Source: Apium graveolens (lineage: Eukaryota > Streptophyta > Magnoliopsida > Apiales > Apiaceae). Taken from it: 64,000 bases of DNA. The translations under genes were made by a program, and so were the position numbers. This document shows, piece after piece, positions 1-17,845 of the stretch. The stretch covers positions 169,986,790 to 170,050,789 of the forward strand of contig NC_133647.1 in the NCBI RefSeq assembly GCF_009905375.1. Reading direction: 5' to 3'. Every line of letters begins with the position of its first letter. Position 1 is the stretch's first letter. Below the pieces are notes generated by a model, which saw nothing but the letters and a program-made list of their open reading frames with translations, was not told the origin of the DNA and made no database searches.

Positions 1-430
1 GATACCATCTTTGGTCTTTAACTTCACCTTCTTGCTTTTACACTCTATTTGCGCCTCATGGTTTGACAACCAATCCATTCCTAATATAACATCGAATTCT
101 CCTAACTTAAAAGGGATTAAATCAGCAGAAAAGTGCCGACCTTCTATAACCACATCACAATCGGGATAAACCTTATTAACAATGACTTTCTCTTGATTTG
201 CTACCTCTATAATCAAGTTGGGTTCAAGAGGGTACGCAATACAATTTAGTCTATCAAGAATACTTTCAGAAATAAAAGATCTAGTTGCTCCAGAATCCAT
301 TAATACTTTTACTTCTACTGAGTTAATAACAAGCATACCTGCCATCACATCCACATGTTGCACAATATCTTTCATTGTCATATTGAAGGTTCTAGCTCTG
401 GGTTGAGCTGTTGGTGGTGGAAGAGGCGGC
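1..430 (-). pseudogene. Ty3/gypsy aspartic protease region (partial, runs off the window)
   Basis: Reading the minus strand gives a retropepsin-like domain. The catalytic DSGATR motif is at 280-297 and the GMDWLS motif is at 64-81, about 70 residues later, the usual spacing for the protease of plant Ty3/gypsy chromovirus-type elements. A proline-rich linker (RAGPPPLPPP type, about 380-430) joins it to the gag zinc knuckles upstream. The frame is open through this stretch to the window edge, so reverse transcriptase should lie at lower coordinates outside the window. The gag zinc-knuckle frame and the protease frame do not match: one base appears to be missing near 480-488, just after the second knuckle, so a gag-pro polyprotein could not be read through. 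The domain assignment rests on the two motifs and is secure; the exact lineage is not. Confidence 0.85.
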
Positions 431-464
431 GGTCCAGCAATCCTAAGAACATTGGCCTTTTGAA

Positions 465-1556
465 CAGGCTCCTTGCAGTTCTGGCCATATGGCCCACTTT
501 TCCACACTTGAAACAGGTTAAGTCAGGCTTCTTTGCTCCATTTGGGCACTCTGATGAGTAATGCCCTTTCTGGTTACACTAAAAACATGTTACATCCAAC
601 TTGTTACACCTTCCCGGGTGTCTCTTCCCACAAACTTTGCACTCTTGAATCTGAGATCTACTATCCTTTCCCGATTGTCCTGCCTTTTGGAAACGGTTCT
701 TCTGAGCTCCGTTACCGGGTTTGAACTTCTGAAACTTTTGGTTTTGACCTCCACCATTCTTTCCAAACTTTCCTCTGAACTTTGAACTTTTTTGCTCTTG
801 CTCCGAGCTCTCAAACTTTCTTTTCCTACCTTCATTTTCTCTTTTTGTAGCTTCACGCTCTCCTTCCACTATCATTGCCTTTTACACTAGGGCAGCATAG
901 TTCTTAATCTCCAATAATGCCACTTGACTTCAAATCCACGGCCTAAGTACCTGTTGGAACCTTTTGGCCTTCTTCGCCTCCGTATTCACATATTCAGGTA
1001 TAAATCTAGACAACTCTGAAAATTTCACTTCATATTCTGCTACCGACATATCTTCTTGTCTGAGGTCCAAAAATTTCATCTCCAACTAGTCTTGCATATA
1101 ACTTGGAAAATACTTCTCCAGAAACATTTCAGTAAATTTCTCCCATGATAAATCCTTTCCTTCAAGCAAAGCCTTCGAAGATTCCCACCAGAAACTCGCC
1201 TCATCTTTAAGGTAATAACTCGCATACTGAGCTTTCTTTTCATCCTTAACTTCTGCTAACTCAAACACTTTCTCCATTTCTCTTAACCACAACTGAGCTT
1301 TTATTGGGTCGGGCAAACCTAAGAACTCTGGGGGATGAACAGATTGAAAGTGCTTGAAGTTTCCAACTATAGGGGCTATGGGTTGTTGCAAAAGCTGAGC
1401 AAGCGGCTCATCATAGTGGTTTCTTGATTCATTTATGGGTCTTGGGTTTGGATTTCTTCTTCTTGGTGATCTGGTGAGTTGGCCATTTCTTACAAACCTG
1501 ATTGAGCAATTATTTAGCAATACGATAGCATGACATTGATATATATATAACAACAT
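465..1556 (-). pseudogene. Ty3/gypsy gag core and zinc knuckles, broken by stops
   Basis: Minus-strand gag of the element starting at 6985. The conserved retrotransposon gag block lies at 1086-1370 (PPEFLGLPDP, WLREMEKVFE, YYLKDEASFWWES, EKYFPSYMQD). Downstream, the expected continuation (MKFLDLRQEDMSVAEYE, RFIPEYVNTEAKKAKRF) is readable at about 910-1085, but in-frame stops interrupt it after SYMQD, after RPWI and after YAALV. A basic linker follows, then two CCHC-like knuckles at about 480-650 (CKVCGKRHPGRC; CNQKGHYSSEC; CFKCGKVGHMA) with another stop between the first and second. The three stops between the gag block and the linker fit C-to-T change of CAG or CGA codons; the fourth (TAG for a probable AAG) does not. 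Domain order is normal, so this is decay rather than rearrangement. Confidence 0.85.
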
Positions 1557-2035
1557 TTTATTACGAAATCACTTTTTCTTTAAGCTTTACCCAATTTTGC
1601 ACATGCAATCATATTACTATATAATTTCTCATATCAGTGGTGTTTTCTCATGGCACAGGGTACGATTTTACGAAATTTTAAACACGGTTGTATGGAAACA
1701 TGGTATGCAAGACAGTTTATAAAGATTTCCAGGGTGCACAATAGAAAACAAGATATATGATTGATTCAACAACCAAAGGTACATAGATAAAAGTCTGATT
1801 ATGACAAGTTCTGGAAAAAGGTACAATAATATAGCAGGGCTAAACAGAGGAAAAACTGGAAAACATCCCCCTATCTACGTTTAACTTCTAACAACTACTA
1901 CTACAAAGCTCTGAGATACAATACAACAAATGAAAAAGGGACCCCGGCATTTGACCAAGTATCCCAAAGCCTACTGGCACTGAAAAATAACAACTACGGG
2001 CCCCACCAAATGTCCCGCCTGACCAACACTATCAT
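1557..2035 (-). other. Non-coding spacer inside the gypsy element
   Basis: The 480 bases between the acidic leader ORF and the gag core hold no coding stretch that I can support. This may be an intron of the gag transcript or part of the leader; no clear donor was identified. Confidence 0.35.
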
Positions 2036-2587
2036 CTAATCATCCAGAATCTCTCTCAACACAACCAACATCCGGCGAATGATCTTATACAGCCTCCGTG
2101 CCTCAGCATCAGCATCACTAGTGGATGGTCCCTCATCCAATCTCCTCCGGGCAACCTGCTCCACCAACTGAATCCTAGCTCTCCACTCCTCCATGACTGA
2201 AGAGCTCTGCCTAGACTCTCGAGCTAGCCTATCCACCAAAGCTCCCAACTCAGGAATACGGGAGTAAACAAAGTCTCGATCCTGGGCTAACTTGCCACCA
2301 ACACTGACAGGCACAATCTTAGGCATCTCAGACTCTGACTCAGGGGCTGGGGTCTATGACTCTTGCCTCAAGGGTGATATCTGCATAGGAATCTCACTAC
2401 TCTCAGATGGATTTTCCTCTGGATCTGAACTAACATACGCAGGCTCTTCTGGAGAGGGTGGAATGGGGTCCACTAGGGTACCGGTCAAACTAATCTCTGA
2501 ATCGGAATCACTACCACTACTGGGATCCTGAGAGAAAACATAAAACAACAACCAAGAAACAGCATTAGGGTTAAATAAAACTTCCAA
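2036..2587 (-). pseudogene. Acidic N-terminal gag-leader ORF of the 5' gypsy element
   Basis: Between the primer site (2750-2764) and the gag core there is a separate open stretch on the minus strand. It begins MEVLFNPNAVSW and runs through an acidic, serine- and proline-rich segment (GSDSDSEISL, PPSPEEPAYV, DPEENPSESS). A single TAG at 2354-2356 interrupts it, and the same frame then continues as a charged, probably helical segment (RESRQSSSVMEEWRAR) to a stop at 2036. About 480 non-coding bases separate it from the gag core at 1556, which is preceded by a possible splice acceptor (TCAG|G near 1500). It may be a 5' exon of gag or a small upstream ORF. I recognise no named domain. Confidence 0.5.
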
Positions 2588-2749
2588 CTAACTCACACCC
2601 TAACTCTAGTTGCCACTTTAGCTTATATACACTTTCCTTATACTATACCTAATAGTCTAACTCAACTCTATATGAGTCGAACAATCTCGCAATATAGATA
2701 TACACCCAAAATACCCCTTTATCCTAACTTGTCTCAAGGACTAGATCCT

Positions 2750-2764
2750 GTAGCTCTGATACCA
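2750..2764 (-). other. Primer binding site (initiator-Met tRNA) of the 5' gypsy element
   Basis: On the minus strand the sequence TGGTATCAGAGC lies three bases inside the LTR edge at 2768. It matches the 3' end of plant initiator-Met tRNA, the usual primer for minus-strand DNA synthesis in plant gypsy elements. It fixes the direction of the element (transcribed on the minus strand) and its 5' LTR boundary. Confidence 0.9.
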
Positions 2765-4452
2765 ACTTGTGACGCCCTCAATCTCGGATTTAGGAAATGA
2801 GGACCAACACACCATTAAACTATGAATAAATAAGCATAAACCCCAATTAACTACTAACATGATCAAACAGGATAAAGTTTGAGACAAGATTACAACTACC
2901 AACCATATTACAACCCAAAATAAAACCAAGTTTACATAATCGATTCCGACTTGGAACTGACAGATAACCCATTGTATCTTTACAACTTTCTGACTAAGCG
3001 TTTGCTCACACGTAACCTATACTACCTGCTCTGGCATCTAGAAGCCTACAACATGGTAGGGACCACCAGGTACGCTCTTACAAGCAGTGCGCCTAAATCT
3101 GGCCATCCTCTTGCTTAACTGCCATGGTTAGATCAAAGCAAAAACATATGAGTATAAAACTCAGCAAGTAACTATATAACAGTTCTACGATACAAAATCC
3201 ACAATATACCATTACTATTTTCAGGGCATTCTACTTTAACATCTCTAGGTGGCAGATTTCTTTCTTTGGGCTATGAAAGGGTTATGAAGAAAGGCTTTGG
3301 GCTTTCAGGAAACAAAGCTCAAGATAGGGTAAAAGCCGACATTCATCACAAATCATTAACAGGATCTCAAATGATCTTTCAAATAGAAAGCGAGAATCTA
3401 ATCATCTTCGGAAATCAATTATATGATTGATAATGTTATAAGAATCAGGGTTCACAAACTGTATGCTAATCAATATCATAATCAACTCTTTTCAAAACAT
3501 TATAAGCCATTAAATTTTTAAAGAATCAATTACTGAATTAGGAATTCAATTCCTCTTATAATTATGGAACCCTTGATTGGACTACTTTAACTTTCAATTC
3601 ATAATAATACGGATGATCAGCCCGTACCGACCTCCATCTGGCCTTTAAGGTACCTATGGCATAATTTCAGCCTTAAATCATACTAGCCCCGCTAGCCTCT
3701 TATATGACTGGACTAGTCCCACTAGTCTCTTACGTCTCAAATCCAATCCATCAGGAATTCGTTTGGAAAATCTTGTGTTGTAAAAGAAAGGTTTTACTAA
3801 ATTTATTTTATCATTACCAAGAATATGAAATCATTCAGACTCTTTCAAGTCAAAACTCATTCTTAAGTTCAATTTCAAGAATTCAAAGAAAGTGAATGAA
3901 TTAAGGATAAGCAAAGTTCAATGCTAGGGATCTTGATGGAAAGATCACAGGGTATACAAGTTAGGGAATCATAGCAGTTTTAAGGATCATCATGGATAAG
4001 ATTACAAAGGAATGAAGGATTATTACGCAAGGGGTTCGTAAAGGTTCTTATAGGGTTTACAAGAATTCAAGATATTAACAGGTGATCAGGATAAGAAAAG
4101 GTTACTAAAAGGTTTGAACAATAATCTTATCAATAACAAGTTCACAAGGACAATGACAGGGCATCTCAAGAATCAATGATAGGTGTACAACGCTATAAAA
4201 GTTCAATACTCTATCATGGCTTGAACAATATCCTCTCTATAACAATTTACACAAGTAAGTAGAGTTACTTGCATGAATTCGCTTTCCTATTTTACGGAGG
4301 TTGAACTACTGCCACCTAGTATATCTTTCCCTTTCCTAGCCCGAATACCTTCACGTTACGAATCTACAATTCAACAATTAAACCCTAATTAGATTCTCAC
4401 TCGACGTTCCCAGAACGCTTAACAATTCCCTTTATCGCAATACCCTAAGAGT

Positions 4453-4474
4453 GTATATATATATATATATACTC
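4453..4474. repeat. TA microsatellite
   Basis: An uninterrupted TA dinucleotide run of about 20 bases in the 5' gypsy LTR. Confidence 0.85.
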
Positions 4475-5938
4475 GATCATAAATACAAGCACGTTTATAC
4501 CAAAACCCGTGTACTTTAACCAAATAGACTTCGAATCACGTATTGCGATGCAAATACGACATATAACATTAAATCCTTGTATTTCAAATCTATACTTGAG
4601 TTATCATATCAAATATATAACCTCATATCAAGACAACTCAAACCCCCCTTATAAATCACTTAATTCGAACCAAAACAAACAAATAAATCACATAATTCTT
4701 AGAAATCTCACATGCATTCACTTGGTAAGATATTGGATTCAAATCGATTACTTTTACAACCATAATCCATTCGGCTTTATCACAAAACACAAACAAGAAA
4801 TCCAACGATTCTTTTAGATTCTAATCTTATCAAATACAACCTCATATCTTAACATGCAATCATTATTTCATCCAAATTTAACTCCAATTCATCATTATAA
4901 TTCATGGAAACACATAAGAAACACTTTAAGCACATAATTCATCTTAATTTTTCTATAAATTCGATTTATGCCATTCGAATTTCCCAAGAAACGTCACATG
5001 CAACACCACAAATTGACATGCAAGTATAGGGATCATTTATAATCTTTAGTTCAAGCCAAAATTCATCCTTTAAAACCTTTTTCAAAGAAGACCGAAGCAA
5101 GTTTAAATCCTCAAACCAAAATCTTTTGTAAACTTGAATCAAAATCAAAAATCCTTTTTTTAAAAGTGAAAATTCGAACTAAAAACCATTTAATCATGAC
5201 AAAAGATTATTTGATACTTAAACCTCATTTACATTAAACAAACAACTACACCTCTCCTTTTTATTTACAAAAATTCGAACCCAACACTAACACAAAACCA
5301 AACAAATCACTTGCAACCATTTTAATGCTACCATGCATGCTACCAGGCATCAAAATCATTTTTCCCACACAATTTTTAATAAAAATTCGAACCTATCAAA
5401 TGTTCAAAACCAAAAGAAACTTAGAACATTAACATGCAATGACTTTTAGTGACATGCATATAGATTCCTATGACATGCATCCCATTTCATTCAACTAAAC
5501 ACAAAATCACCTAGTAATAAACCTTATATTCCATCTTCTAAGCACAAAACTTCATTTATCATCAAAACTCAAAAATTCATCAAATATCAAACATGCAAGT
5601 TATATCTTAACAAGATTTCATTATAGCACTAGGAACATCACACTTCTAAAATCCCACTGGCTCTCCGTTGATCACGGCCGGTGGTGGTCGAACTCAAGAG
5701 TGCCCAATCACGGGTCTCCTCTTTGAGTTTTGGACCTTAGAATCACAAAACACTCTTGTTTATATTCCGTCATGATCACATACCAAGAAATTGCACTTTC
5801 TTGAATATGACCAAAGAGATGAAGCTACGAAAAGTCACTTAGAAACTTACATGCAAAGTGTAAATGAATAGAGGGATGAAAATAATGATTATTGATGGGT
5901 AAATCTTTGATTTTGAGCTAGGTTTTGAGGTTGCATGT

Positions 5939-6033
5939 AAGAGAGAGAAGGGAGATGGAGAGAGCCGAGAGAGAGAGAGAGAGAGTGAGGGAGGAAAAGA
6001 GAGAGAGGGAAGAGAAGAGAAGGGAGAGTGGTT
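5939..6033. repeat. GA/CT-rich microsatellite inside the LTR
   Basis: Nearly pure purine run on the plus strand (GAGAGA tracts with interruptions), reading as CT-rich leader sequence in the direction of the element. Confidence 0.85.
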
Positions 6034-6039
6034 TATATA
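6005..6039 (-). promoter_or_regulatory. Putative LTR promoter of the 5' gypsy element
   Basis: On the minus strand a TATATAAA box at 6032-6039 is followed about 25-35 bases downstream by a long CT-rich run. This layout (TATA box, then a pyrimidine-rich start region) is typical of plant promoters, and it lies in the part of the LTR expected to be the U3/R boundary. Inferred from sequence only. Confidence 0.45.
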
Positions 6040-6985
6040 ATGGTGTGGCAAGGGTAGTATGGTAATTATGCCATAGTTTGATTTTCACTTCTCATTTCTT
6101 TTATTCTCTATCCCCAAAACGAATTTGAATATTATAAAGCTCTCTCAGAAAAGATTAAAATGGAAGTAATATCAATTTTAAAATATAGGATTCGAAATTA
6201 GCTTTCCAACCATATTTTTAAAAAAAAAAAATTGAGCGTACGATTTATTTTCTATAGATTTTACAAGATTGCGCTCAAAATAGAGATAAAATTCACTTAA
6301 ATCATTTTAAAATACACCGATCATGAAATAAATCCGTCTATCATTTTTGAAAAGTCTCTAGAACTATTTTGAAGATAACAAAACAAATTTCACTCCTTGA
6401 CCTTATTCGGGTAATTTTATAAAAATGTATAAAGGTTCAATAAACCCCATTTTTAAGCAAATAAATCCCTTAAATCATTTTAAAATCAACAGATCACATA
6501 AGCATGCACACAGGTAAGCTAACACATGTATTAACACATCACAACTCATATCTGATCACAAAATTTCCCTTTTTATTATTATTCCCCTTTTCCGCGTAAC
6601 GAGGTGCGTTCTGCTTGACGACCCGACGCTAAGCGTTTTATTTACGCTTCACAATAAATTCTTTATTCCAACTGACACGTCACTAGAATATAATATTTAC
6701 TTAAATATTCCATTTCACATAACAACACGTAGTTCACATTTAAACACTTTAATCCCTTTTTAGGACGGGTTCCGTTCTATCTAACAGTCCGACAACACAG
6801 CTTATCCCCTCAGCTGACTCATCAAACTGGAACGCATTATTTTACGTTCCCAGTTACTTATATATAATAAGGACAATTAACCAACAAAATCATTTAATCC
6901 CTTTATTAAATCACATAAATTATAATTATACCACAAGATCATATTTTATTCTCTTAATTATGTTACGAAATTCCCAGTCGTTACA

Positions 6986-8300
6986 GAAACCAATTCAAAA
7001 TCAAAATTAATCCATTTCAAAATTAATTGGATTGTCCGATTTGACTGGTCTAGTAAATATATATAACACCGGTACCCTTACATGCAATATTTATTTGTCA
7101 CAAAATATTTCTTCAGTGTTTGATAATTAATCAGGATATTACCAAGTCGATCTCTGCTAAAATTGCAGGGAAAATAGCTTTGGAAAAATTGATCAACATC
7201 GATTTGGAGTTGGACGGTCAAATAATCAGCAATCAGCAGCGTTATATATTTGAAAATCGGAATTATTCGGTTACGGTACCGATTTACGATTTATCGGACG
7301 ATTTTTAAAAAATCGAATAATTTATCGGCAATTTATCAAAAATCGATCAAATTGGACAAATATTTTAATCGATTTTTGAGTAATTTATCGACGAATTTTG
7401 AAAAATCGACCGATTTCTATAACAGAGGCAATTAGTAAGTTAAACAAATAAAAAGGTGAAAATTTAAACAACTATACTTTCTCTTCATCTTAAAATGCGT
7501 GTCGGATAAACGATAACGATTGGGAGGGACAGAGGGAGTATGATCTAGAAGGGTATACCATATTTTTGAAATTGCTGACCTAGATATCAAATGCGGTCAA
7601 AAATATCAGCGAGATTTGTATTATAAGATTAGGTAATTGAGTACGCTATCTCAGATTGGGCATTTAACCTAATTTTTATATTTTTTTAATTGAAATACGA
7701 TTTTTGAGACCTCGTATATGAGATACGCTTTCTGAGATTGGGTATACATCTAAATACCCATTATCCAACCGAGTTTTTCAACCAATTTTTTTTTTCAAAA
7801 TCATATCTACACAATAAAAATAAGAAAATAATTATTTTTGAAATACCCGATCTGAGAATATATATACCGTTGATAAAAATTGCCAAAATATTGAAAAGAC
7901 GAATTCATGTCGATTGGTTTTTTGTCATTTTTTCTACATAAATCTCCAAATCTTCTTCCCATTTTTTATAAGATAAGATTTAGAGAGAAAAAAAATACTC
8001 GATTTTAATTCTTTTATTTTCCCTTCTTGATTCTGGAACACACTGTAAGCCCATATCACAAAAAATCAAAATTACGGTGAATGCATTAGGACTGTTATTC
8101 ATGTTGCATCAGGCCGTAGTACCTGTCCCTGGATTACTACTCCGATGAAGGGATGATCAGGGCTTCAGTGCTACATTTAGGAAAAATTGGCACACGACAA
8201 CATAAAAAATGGAAGGCTGGAGAAAAAGTTTTCACTAACTAAACACAACAGTGATTAGTGATATACAAAATTAAGATGTCTATCTCGTGGCTGACAGATA
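6986..8300. other. AT-rich intergenic spacer with repeat fragments
   Basis: No gene is supported here. The stretch holds a cluster of ATCGA/TCGG-type words at about 7190-7430, one recognisable Stowaway-type terminus at 7527-7541, and a pair of diverged direct repeats at about 7637 and 7720. It lies between the gypsy LTR edge and the 3' end of the phosphofructokinase gene. Confidence 0.6.
7527..7541. mobile_element. Single terminus of a Stowaway-like MITE
   Basis: GGGACAGAGGGAGTA is the right-hand terminal inverted repeat of plant Stowaway/mariner MITEs, ending in the TA target. No matching left terminus was found in the preceding several hundred bases, so this looks like a truncated copy. 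Confidence 0.5.
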
Positions 8301-8310
8301 GTACAGAGAT

Positions 8311-8316
8311 TTTATT
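8311..8316 (-). terminator. Candidate poly(A) signal of the PFP beta gene
   Basis: AATAAA on the minus strand about 257 bases beyond the stop codon at 8573-8575. It would give a 3' UTR of roughly 270-290 bases, normal for a plant gene. Other A-rich words exist, so the site is a best guess. Confidence 0.45.
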
Positions 8317-8572
8317 CTAAAAAACTGGCAAAAGGATAGTACTTGAAAAATTGCTTATAGATTTCTAATCCCAGGAGAAGTCGAGAGTTTTAAAACTCAC
8401 AAGTGCAGACTCAAGTTTCTGCAAAGCGTCTACAAAACTGTTGGATACCAAAAGTCAAAAAATAACTAGAAAAGCAGGGGGAATGAACGTTAAGTTTTAA
8501 CAAATATCTCAACTCACTGTTTACTAGAGTTGGACGATATTGCAATTTCCTCAAACAAGATACATAATAAAA

Positions 8573-15830
<7,258 letters not shown>

Positions 15831-15930
15831 TAGATCTTCGCGAATTGAGAGTTGGTTGAGAAAATTAGATCGGTTTCTACTACGGCTTTGTGTTTTGTGT
15901 TGTGTGTATTGAGAGTGGAGAGAGTCGAGT

Positions 15931-15940
15931 GTATATAGGG
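15931..15940 (-). promoter_or_regulatory. TATA box of the PFP beta gene
   Basis: The minus strand reads CCCTATATAC about 100 bases upstream of the start codon at 15828-15830, followed by a CT-rich stretch suitable for a plant transcription start. This implies a 5' UTR of roughly 70 bases. Confidence 0.6.
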
Positions 15941-16708
15941 TGGTTGTGTAATTATGGTATTACGTTGAAGGTCAGTTATGGAAATTTAGAAATTAACATG
16001 GGAATGTGAAAATTGAAGTATTGAAATAATACGAAAATATAAATTTAAATAAATTTAATTCTTTTCCGGTTCAAATTTATAAACTCATGAAATAATAATT
16101 GATAAATTATTAAAAATACTATTTTTTTGCATTTTTACTAATTTCCCAAAATATTTACAAAAATACGGTGTAATCAAAATCAACTATATATCCAACTAAT
16201 TATCTCGAGTTTTTTTAGTTATACTTGAGGTTGCATGAATTTGTAGAAAATTGTCGAGATTACATTTAGTTGTATATTATTGCAGAAAATTGTGTTTTTG
16301 TAAAAAGGAAATTTAAAAAATAGTTTTTTTAAAATATAGAAAATTCTAATCATTTTAAATATTGATAATATTTTTGTAAAATAATTTTGAAATTTGGGTA
16401 TTTAGAAATAACGTAATATTATAAATAAAAAATATTAAATTTTGAAAAGCAACGTTGAAATGTTGACTTAGCAAAAAACAAGAAAAAACATTATATTGTT
16501 GCACTTTTACTAAAACTTGTAAAAATAATTCTAGGAATACCAAAATATGTGAAGTACCCAGAGTACCCTGCTCCAACAGGTGTAAAAGGATCAGTTATGC
16601 GGATGAGCGAGTAGGTGAAACTTTAGAGGGAATATGCCATATTTTTTTATAGACAGGCCCATGGCAAGGGCATATTTTCAAAGTCCCGTGGACTTGTTTG
16701 TTTCATAT
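15941..16708. other. AT-rich spacer upstream of PFP beta
   Basis: I see no gene or clear element in this stretch. It should include the proximal promoter of the PFP beta gene at its lower-coordinate end. Confidence 0.5.
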
Positions 16709-16935
16709 TATCTCCGTCCCGCTAGATTGTATACCTACACTATTTTCATGTATTTCGAAATTTTTATAAAATATAATTTTATAATATTTTTTTTAATTTT
16801 ATTTTTTGAATAAAAATTTAAATATAAAACTTTTATTCAGATTTTTTTTTTAAATATTGCGGAGTTATGTTTTAAAGGAACGTTGAAAATCGTGTCAAAA
16901 AGTGATGTATGGAATTCAATGGGACAGAGGGAGTA
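16709..16935. mobile_element. Stowaway-like MITE
   Basis: About 227 bases. The right end reads GGGACAGAGGGAGTA, the classic Stowaway/mariner terminus with TA. The left end TATCTCCGTCCC is the matching inverted end with a three-base deletion, and the match continues inward (ATTGTATAC against GTATGGAAT). The interior is AT-rich and non-coding. It lies 16 bases outside the left terminal repeat of the Mutator-like element. Confidence 0.75.
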
Positions 16936-16951
16936 ACTCAATACTCATCAA

Positions 16952-17045
16952 AGACTAAAATGCAGAACGTGTATTTGAAGTTTACCAAAAATACAAAATA
17001 TGTATTTTTATTGTACGAAATTGCAGAAGGTGTACCTTAACTTTT
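16952..17045. repeat. Left terminal inverted repeat of the MULE
   Basis: Contains repeated TGCAGAA-N-GTGTA words (AATGCAGAACGTGTA, ATTGCAGAAGGTGTA) that recur in inverted order at the right end. Such repeated words in Mutator ends are often transposase sites and promoters. Confidence 0.7.
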
Positions 17046-17251
17046 TAAATTTGTGCAAAAGGTGTACAAACATTAACTAGCAACTAATAGCGTTGGTAAG
17101 AAATCAAAATAGCAGTGGTCAGCTTGCATTTTGTCACAAACAACGGTATATCCTCTTATGTACAATTTACCCGATCTTATATTAGGTCATTTTTCCCCAA
17201 ATCAAAAACCCTAGCCCTTACACACCATTGGAATATAAATTAAGATATTTA

Positions 17252-17615
17252 ATGGCTGAATATTTTAATCGTGGTCGCATTGTTGTCCAGAGAACAGGTT
17301 GGACAGAGGCTAATGCTCGAATGAGGTTCCTTGGGTGTGTTCAAGATAGGAGGGGCTGCAACTATTTCCGGTGGATCGATGAACCTGTTTGTCATCGAGG
17401 TCGGGTGGTAATTTGTGGTTTTACGTTGTAGATTGAGAGTTCTTGAAGCATACCATGTCAACAATCCAATGTTGATCGATGAAGACATCCAAGATGAAGT
17501 TCAGAGGAATGGCTGTTCAAAATATTATTATGTAACAATTGGGATGTTGTTCATTATTTTTATGATTATTTGTGGTGTGTTTGGTAATGTTAAAGACGGA
17601 GATTTAGAATTGTAA
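17252..17615 (+). pseudogene. GRF-type zinc-finger protein with C-terminal membrane segment, frameshifted
   Basis: The likely start at 17252 reads MAEYFNRGRIVV. A GRF zinc-finger-like block follows (RTGWTEANARMRFLGC, GCNYFRWIDEPVC), the core of small plant GRF-zinc-finger/membrane proteins. The first pair of cysteines expected in the family (C-x-C-G) reads FNRG here, so half of the metal site seems lost. A frameshift near 17415-17430 separates this block from the rest (LRVLEAYHVNNPM, then a hydrophobic segment YVTIGMLFIIFMIICGVFG ending near 17590). The family usually has a zinc finger, a coiled coil and one membrane segment; the coil is very short here. The gene lies inside the MULE and points toward the transposase gene. 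Its function in the element, if any, is unknown; it may be captured host sequence. Confidence 0.65.
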
Positions 17616-17845
17616 AGTTGTAAGACTAGTCAAGTTGTAATGAAGATTTGAATGTCTTGTTGTAGACTTAATAGGTCAGTGTAATGTTTTATTGGTAATA
17701 AAATGTAATTGATCTTAATGTAGTTGTTTCTTTGCATATCATAAGTAAAGAACATAAATTGTTAAATAAAAAGCCATTTTTTAGATAATAATGCAGATAA
17801 TACATGGCTTAATCCACGAATAATTAAAATGAGAGTATAAACATT

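Larger units (their letters stand above)
2768..6985 (-). repeat. 5' LTR of Ty3/gypsy element (about 4.2 kb)
   Basis: The LTR is bounded by TGTGACGCCC at 2768, next to the primer site, and by CGTTACA ending at 6985. Read on the minus strand it starts TGTAACGACTGGG and ends GGGCGTCACA, so both ends carry the TG/CA signature and a short inverted TGTRACG repeat. A length of about 4.2 kb is at the long end for plant LTRs but is known for Tekay/del-type chromoviruses. There is no long coding stretch inside. It contains a TA run at about 4453-4473, a purine-rich run at 5939-6033 and a TATA-type promoter near 6032. The partner LTR is outside the window, so age and target-site duplication (the candidate base set at 6986-6990 is GAAAC) cannot be checked here. 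Confidence 0.8.

Noticed and set aside
4509..4817. 102-codon plus-strand frame in the first gypsy LTR
   Set aside because: Low-complexity, antisense to the LTR and without any family features.
5839..6051. 70-codon Ser/Pro/Leu-rich minus-strand frame
   Set aside because: It is a translation of the GA/CT microsatellite in the LTR.
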